This document shows, one piece after another, positions 60,099 through 64,000 of a stretch of 64,000 nt of DNA. The notes under the pieces are model-generated. The model was not told where the DNA came from and did no database searches. It worked only from the letters and a program-made list of their open reading frames with translations. The DNA is taken from positions 248,001 through 312,000 of the forward strand of contig CAXATO010000001.1 of NCBI GenBank assembly GCA_963972255.1, written 5' to 3'. A program made the translations under genes and the position numbers. The stretch's first letter is position 1. Each line of letters starts with the position of its first letter. This DNA comes from UBA1479 sp002706405 (GTDB lineage Bacteria; Pseudomonadota; Alphaproteobacteria; Rhodospirillales; Casp-alpha2).

Positions 60099-61337
60099 AT
60101 GCAACGACTTTCACCCCGGCCACGGCAGGAGGAAACCATCGACACCCAGCGGCGATCCCTCGATTCCGCCTTTCCCCTGGCGGCCTATGCCTGCCGGTCG
60201 GAGACCTCGCGCGGGCGTCTGCACCCGGAAGGCGACAGTGCGACCCGCGGCGCCTTTCAGCGCGACCGGGATCGTATCATCCATTCGGTTGCCTTCCGCC
60301 GGCTGGCCTACAAGACCCAGGTTTTCGTCAATCACGAGGGCGATTTCTTTCGCACCCGGCTGACCCATTCGCTCGAGGTGTCGCAGATCGCGCGTTCCAT
60401 CTGCCGTTATCTGCATTTGAACGAGGATCTGGGGGAAGCCCTGGCCCTGGCGCATGACCTGGGCCATCCGCCCTTCGGTCATGCCGGGGAAGATGCGTTG
60501 AAGGAGGTCATGGCGCCCTACGGCGGGTTCGACCACAACGCCCAGTCCCTGCATGTGGTGACCAAGTTGGAGGAACGCTATCCTGGCTGGGACGGCCTGA
60601 ACCTGACCTGGGAAACCCTCGAGGGCGTGGTCAAGCACAACGGCCCGCTGGTCAATTCGGGCAACCTGCCGCTGCCGCGTGCCATCGCCGATTATCAGGA
60701 ACTGCAGGACCTGGAACTGGATACCTATGCCGGGGCCGAGGCCCAGGTCGCCGCCATCGCCGACGACATCGCCTACAACAACCACGATATCGACGACGGC
60801 CTGCGGGCCGGGCTGTTCACCATCGACGACCTGGCCGATGTGCCCCTGGTCGGGCGCATCTTCCACGACGTGCGCCATGACATGCCCGATTTGGACGAAT
60901 CGCACATGATTCACGAAGCCGTGCGCCGCATGATCGGCGATATGGTGACGGACGTGATCGAGGAAACCCGCCGCCGTCTGAACGACGGCAAGCCCGACAG
61001 CCCCGACGCCGTGCGGCATTTGCGCCGTCCCGTGGCCGGTTTTTCCGACGATATGCGCGAATGGGACGCGGCGCTGAAGAAGTTCTTGTTCGACAACATG
61101 TACCGGCACTACAAGCTGAACCGCATGACCAGTAAGGCGCGCCGCGTCGTCAAGGACCTGTTCTGCCTGCTGATCCGCGAACCCGAATGCCTGCCGACGG
61201 AATGGCGGGCCAAGGCCGAGGGACCGGAAACCCAGGCGACGGCGCAGCACCTGTGCGATTTCATCGCCGGCATGACCGACCGTTACGCCGGCGAGGAACA
61301 CCGCCGCCTGTTTGACCTGCACGCGCGGACGTCGTAG
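60099..61337 (+). CDS. dgt: dGTP triphosphohydrolase-like HD protein
   Basis: A protein of 412 residues if started at ATG 60099. The HD motif is in LALAHDLGHPPFGHAGE (about 122-138), preceded by HSVAFRRLAYKTQVF and TRLTHSLEVSQI (first His), as in dGTPases that split dGTP to deoxyguanosine and triphosphate. ATG 60099 has no ribosome-binding site; a perfect AGGAGG at 60127-60132 lies five bases before an in-frame ATC codon (60138). A TATAAT (60079-60084) precedes the ATG. The usual next gene, argS, is absent. Confidence 0.93.
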   Translation: MQRLSPRPRQEETIDTQRRSLDSAFPLAAYACRSETSRGRLHPEGDSATRGAFQRDRDRIIHSVAFRRLAYKTQVFVNHEGDFFRTRLTHSLEVSQIARSICRYLHLNEDLGEALALAHDLGHPPFGHAGEDALKEVMAPYGGFDHNAQSLHVVTKLEERYPGWDGLNLTWETLEGVVKHNGPLVNSGNLPLPRAIADYQELQDLELDTYAGAEAQVAAIADDIAYNNHDIDDGLRAGLFTIDDLADVPLVGRIFHDVRHDMPDLDESHMIHEAVRRMIGDMVTDVIEETRRRLNDGKPDSPDAVRHLRRPVAGFSDDMREWDAALKKFLFDNMYRHYKLNRMTSKARRVVKDLFCLLIREPECLPTEWRAKAEGPETQATAQHLCDFIAGMTDRYAGEEHRRLFDLHARTS

Positions 61338-61381
61338 ACGGGCCGTGGCGAAAAAAGACTGAGTTTCGAGGGATCGACATC

Positions 61382-62413
61382 ATGGCCCGCCGGCCCACCA
61401 GCGACATCCGCGTCTCCGCTTCCGACGCGCTTGAGTTCGAACCGGAACCCCGGCGCCGTCGCGGCATTCCGACCACGGCTTGGTTGCTGCTTGTCCTGAT
61501 CTTGGTGACGGCGGCGGGGTTGGGCGGTTTCCTGTTCGGTGACCGCCTGGCCGGGCTAAGCGGCGAGGAAAGCGGCCAGGTGCCCGTGGTCCATGCCGCC
61601 GAGGGCGCCATCAAGGTGCGGCCGGACAATCCGGGCGGCCAGGAAATCCCGTTCCGCGATTACGACATCAACAAGCGCATGCAGGGCGAGGCGCCGACAG
61701 GTCGGGTCGAAAACCTGCTGCCGCCGCCGGAACAGCCGAAGGACCTGCCGCAGGACGCGCCGTCGATGCCGCCGGCCACGGTTCCGCCCGTGCCCGCGGC
61801 GACGGCGGGCGCGCAACTGGCGCCACCGACGGAACAGGCAAACGCGGAATCCCTTCTGCCGTCGGCCCCGGCGCCGGCACCGAAGCCGGTGGCACCCCAG
61901 CCCCTGCCGGCCAGAGAAATCGCGCCGCCGCCGCCCGCGACAACCGTGGCCAAGGCGCCGACCCCGCAACCGGCCCCGCCGCCGCCCGTTCCCGCCGCGC
62001 CGGCAACCACCACCACGGGCGGGCCCATCGCCCTGGTGCCGAAATCCCAGCAGACGGCCCCCGCCGCTGCCCAGCCCGTGGCCGTGCCGCCCGCGGCCAA
62101 GCCGGCGGCGCCTGCGCCTAGTCCTCCCCCTCCCGCCGCCACGCAAACGGCGGCCCTTGACGGCTGGCAGGTTCAGCTTGCCGCCTCGCGGTCGGCCACG
62201 GCGGCCAAGACCGAGGGCGAGCGCATGAAGCAGAAGCATTCGGATGTGTTGGGCAAGATGGCGGTCAACATCGTCCGCGCCGATCTGGGCGCCAAGGGCG
62301 TGTTCTATCGCATCCGTCTGGGCCCGGCCCAGAACAAGGACCAGGCCCGTGCCGTCTGCGCCCAGCTTGCCAAGCGAGGGCAGGGGTGCCTGGTGATTGC
62401 CCCCGGCAAATGA
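61382..62413 (+). CDS. SPOR-domain cell-envelope protein with Pro/Ala-rich linker
   Basis: A 343-residue protein. One membrane helix (about 36-56) after a short cytoplasmic part, then a periplasmic Pro/Ala-rich linker (about 100-255) and a SPOR domain (about 260-343; begins GWQVQLAASRS). SPOR binds denuded peptidoglycan at the division site. It is followed by nagZ with an ATGA overlap, which ties the pair to peptidoglycan turnover. The start at 61382 is supported by GAGGG in the upstream sequence. Confidence 0.88.
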   Translation: MARRPTSDIRVSASDALEFEPEPRRRRGIPTTAWLLLVLILVTAAGLGGFLFGDRLAGLSGEESGQVPVVHAAEGAIKVRPDNPGGQEIPFRDYDINKRMQGEAPTGRVENLLPPPEQPKDLPQDAPSMPPATVPPVPAATAGAQLAPPTEQANAESLLPSAPAPAPKPVAPQPLPAREIAPPPPATTVAKAPTPQPAPPPPVPAAPATTTTGGPIALVPKSQQTAPAAAQPVAVPPAAKPAAPAPSPPPPAATQTAALDGWQVQLAASRSATAAKTEGERMKQKHSDVLGKMAVNIVRADLGAKGVFYRIRLGPAQNKDQARAVCAQLAKRGQGCLVIAPGK

Positions 62414-63408
62414 ATGACCAATTGATTGGGCGCCCCAAGGGCCTGCCCCGGGCCGTGATCTTCGGTTGTGAAGGTCTGCGCCTGTCGGATGCGGAAAAGC
62501 GCTTTTTCGCGGAAACCAATCCCCTGGGCTTCATCCTGTTTGCCCGTAATGTCGAAAGTCCGGATCAGGTCCGGGCCCTTGTCGACGAGCTTCGGGAAAC
62601 GGTCGGGGATGCGGCAGCCCCGGTCCTGATCGACCAGGAAGGAGGGCGGGTTCAGCGGCTCAAGCCGCCCCATTGGCCGGACCGACCGGCGGCCTCGGTC
62701 TTCGCCGCGGCCTATCCGGATAATCCGCAACAGGCATCGGCGGACCTGGCCGCGAACGCCCGCGCCATCGCCCGTGATCTGGCGGATTTGGGCATTACCG
62801 TCGACTGCTGGCCGGTGCTCGACCTGCCGCAGCCGGGGGCCGATCCGATCATCGGCGACCGCGCGCTGGGCACCGCGACGGACGCCATTGCGGCCCTGGG
62901 CAGGGTGATCATCGACACTCTCCACGCGGGCGGCGTAACGCCGGTCATCAAGCATATTCCCGGCCACGGCCGGGCCACGGTCGACAGCCACAAGGCCCTG
63001 CCCGTGGTGGAGACGGACCTTCAAACCCTGCGTGACACGGATTTCGCGCCGTTCCGGGCCCTGAACACGGCCCCCTGGGCGATGACGGCCCATGTGGTCT
63101 ATACGGCCGTCGATGCGGACAATTGCGCCACCTTCTCGGCCACGGTGGTGGATCGCGTGATTCGGGGCGACATCGGCTTCGACGGCCTGCTGATTTCCGA
63201 TGATCTGTCCATGCACGCCCTTTCCGGCACCTTTGCCGAGCGGGCGCAGCGGGCCCTGGCGGCGAGCTGTGACGTGGTCCTGCATTGCAACGGCGAGATG
63301 GCTGAGATGGCGCCCGTGGCCGAAGCTGCCCATATCATGACGGAGAAGGCCTTGGCCCGTTGCGTCCGGGCGGAAACCCTGCGCCACCGGCCGGAGACAA
63401 CCGCATGA
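62410..63408 (+). CDS. nagZ: Beta-N-acetylhexosaminidase
   Basis: A 332-residue GH3 enzyme. The substrate-binding KHIPGHGRATVDSH (about 182-195) is complete, and the catalytic Asp is in LLISDDLSM (about 262). It removes N-acetylglucosamine from anhydromuropeptides in cell-wall recycling. The start overlaps the SPOR stop, and its stop overlaps the start of the next gene. Confidence 0.95.
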   Translation: MNDQLIGRPKGLPRAVIFGCEGLRLSDAEKRFFAETNPLGFILFARNVESPDQVRALVDELRETVGDAAAPVLIDQEGGRVQRLKPPHWPDRPAASVFAAAYPDNPQQASADLAANARAIARDLADLGITVDCWPVLDLPQPGADPIIGDRALGTATDAIAALGRVIIDTLHAGGVTPVIKHIPGHGRATVDSHKALPVVETDLQTLRDTDFAPFRALNTAPWAMTAHVVYTAVDADNCATFSATVVDRVIRGDIGFDGLLISDDLSMHALSGTFAERAQRALAASCDVVLHCNGEMAEMAPVAEAAHIMTEKALARCVRAETLRHRPETTA

Positions 63409-64000
63409 TGACCGATTTCGACATCGCTGGGATGCTCTACACGGCGTCCGTATGGATCGTGCCCGTGTTGCTGGCCGTGACCTTTCACGAAGCCTCGCAC
63501 GGTTTCGTCGCCAACCTGCTGGGCGACACCACGGCAAAGAACCTGGGGCGGGTGACCTTCAATCCGCTGAAACATATCGATCCCTTCGGCACCATTATCC
63601 TGCCGGCGCTGCTCCTTCTGGGATCGGGCGGGCGCTTCATGTTCGGCTTCGCCAAGCCCGTACCCGTGAACTTCTCCCGCCTCAACCGGCCGCGCCGCGA
63701 CATGGTGCTGGTCGCCGCCGCCGGGCCGGGGGCCAACCTGATCCTGGCGGTGCTGTCGGGAATGGCGCTGGCCAGCCTTACCGCCCTGCCGCCGCAATCG
63801 TCTGAATGGGTGGCGCGAAACCTGATCAATTCCGTTTGGATCAATCTGGTGCTGGCCGTGTTCAACATGCTGCCGATACCGCCGCTTGACGGCGGGCGCG
63901 TGGCGGTCGGCCTGTTGCCCGATTTTCTCGCGGTTCCTCTTGCCCGGTTGGAACGGGTGGGAATCCTGATTATCCTGGGCGGCATGTTCCTGTTGCCCCT
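63405..64000 (+). CDS. Site-2 protease family M50 membrane protein (5' part)
   Basis: The first 198 residues of a membrane zinc protease; the gene runs off the right edge. The metal motif HEASH is at about residues 32-36 and the second site is in NMLPIPPLDGGR (about 153-164), the N-x2-P-x-P-x-LDGG pattern of site-2 proteases. Several hydrophobic segments surround it. It overlaps nagZ by ATGA. Such proteins cut inside membranes; the target is unknown. In related bacteria nagZ is often followed by this type and then scpA/scpB. Confidence 0.9.
   Translation, partial: MMTDFDIAGMLYTASVWIVPVLLAVTFHEASHGFVANLLGDTTAKNLGRVTFNPLKHIDPFGTIILPALLLLGSGGRFMFGFAKPVPVNFSRLNRPRRDMVLVAAAGPGANLILAVLSGMALASLTALPPQSSEWVARNLINSVWINLVLAVFNMLPIPPLDGGRVAVGLLPDFLAVPLARLERVGILIILGGMFLLP

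Noticed and set aside
61700..62150. Antisense Gly/Ala-rich frames over the SPOR linker
   Set aside because: They mirror the Pro/Ala-rich coding strand and have no start signals.
1..64000. CRISPR array, prophage, insertion sequence or rRNA
   Set aside because: No regular spaced repeats, transposase, integrase, phage structural gene or rRNA sequence was found on reading the window.

Overview
The window is GC-rich, densely packed chromosomal DNA from a free-living alphaproteobacterium, most likely of the Rhodospirillales or a neighbouring order. The reasons are the pcm-tolC-popZ-valS neighbourhood, a PopZ-type pole organiser, a zinc-ribbon DinB, PAS_5 proteins, HpnN/HpnM-type hopanoid trafficking genes and an erpA-dgt-SPOR-nagZ neighbourhood. 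The genus cannot be fixed from the sequence alone. There is no prophage, IS element, CRISPR array or rRNA operon. Three single genes (26.2-28.2, 40.2-40.6 and 45.5-46.1 kb) are clearly AT-richer than their surroundings and look acquired.

Layout. 0-6.6 kb: envelope lipid genes (CDP-alcohol phosphatidyltransferase end, HpnN-type RND exporter, flippase-like protein, two HpnM/MlaC-type periplasmic carriers, MlaA). 6.6-9.8 kb: heat-shock sigma factor rpoH with a long structured leader, a SAM hydrolase-like enzyme and an MBL-fold hydrolase. 9.9-15.6 kb: MotA/MotB stator and a type I secretion ABC/HlyD pair. 15.9-24.0 kb: a signalling block in which a CHASE2 cyclase, an acyl-CoA-synthetase/GNAT acetyltransferase, a GAF-GAF-PAS cyclase and a 36-residue-repeat coiled-coil protein sit together. 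24.1-28.2 kb: DNA polymerase IV, a secreted HENQH protein and a lone AT-rich DUF4209-like gene. 28.4-31.7 kb: a BKACE enzyme and a STAS / response-regulator-phosphatase partner-switching pair. 31.7-38.1 kb: tRNA-Asn and tRNA-Cys, then pcm, tolC, popZ and valS.

38.1-53.3 kb is mixed: a possible small transcription unit, MscS, small membrane proteins, a class V aminotransferase, a CACAGAG inverted repeat, PilZ, ilvD, a core MetE-like enzyme, an alcohol dehydrogenase with a SAF-domain oxidoreductase, two PAS_5 proteins, a TauD-like dioxygenase with a GGCT-like protein, htpX behind a possible RpoH promoter, and an exported MBL hydrolase. 53.4-64.0 kb: 3-methyladenine glycosylase, a PhnD-like binding protein overlapped by a hybrid histidine kinase, an alpha/beta hydrolase, exonuclease III, erpA, a GlcG-like protein, dgt, a SPOR protein, nagZ and the start of an M50 protease.

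How the parts may work together: HpnN, HpnM and MlaA suggest lipid traffic between the membranes; RpoH and HtpX belong to heat and membrane stress; TolC could serve the ABC/HlyD pair, which has no outer-membrane partner next to it. The most unusual parts are the cyclase/acetyltransferase/coiled-coil block, the rpoH leader with its small ORF, the DUF4209-like gene, and the unannotated unit between valS and mscS. All functional statements rest on motif recognition by eye; no database search was run.
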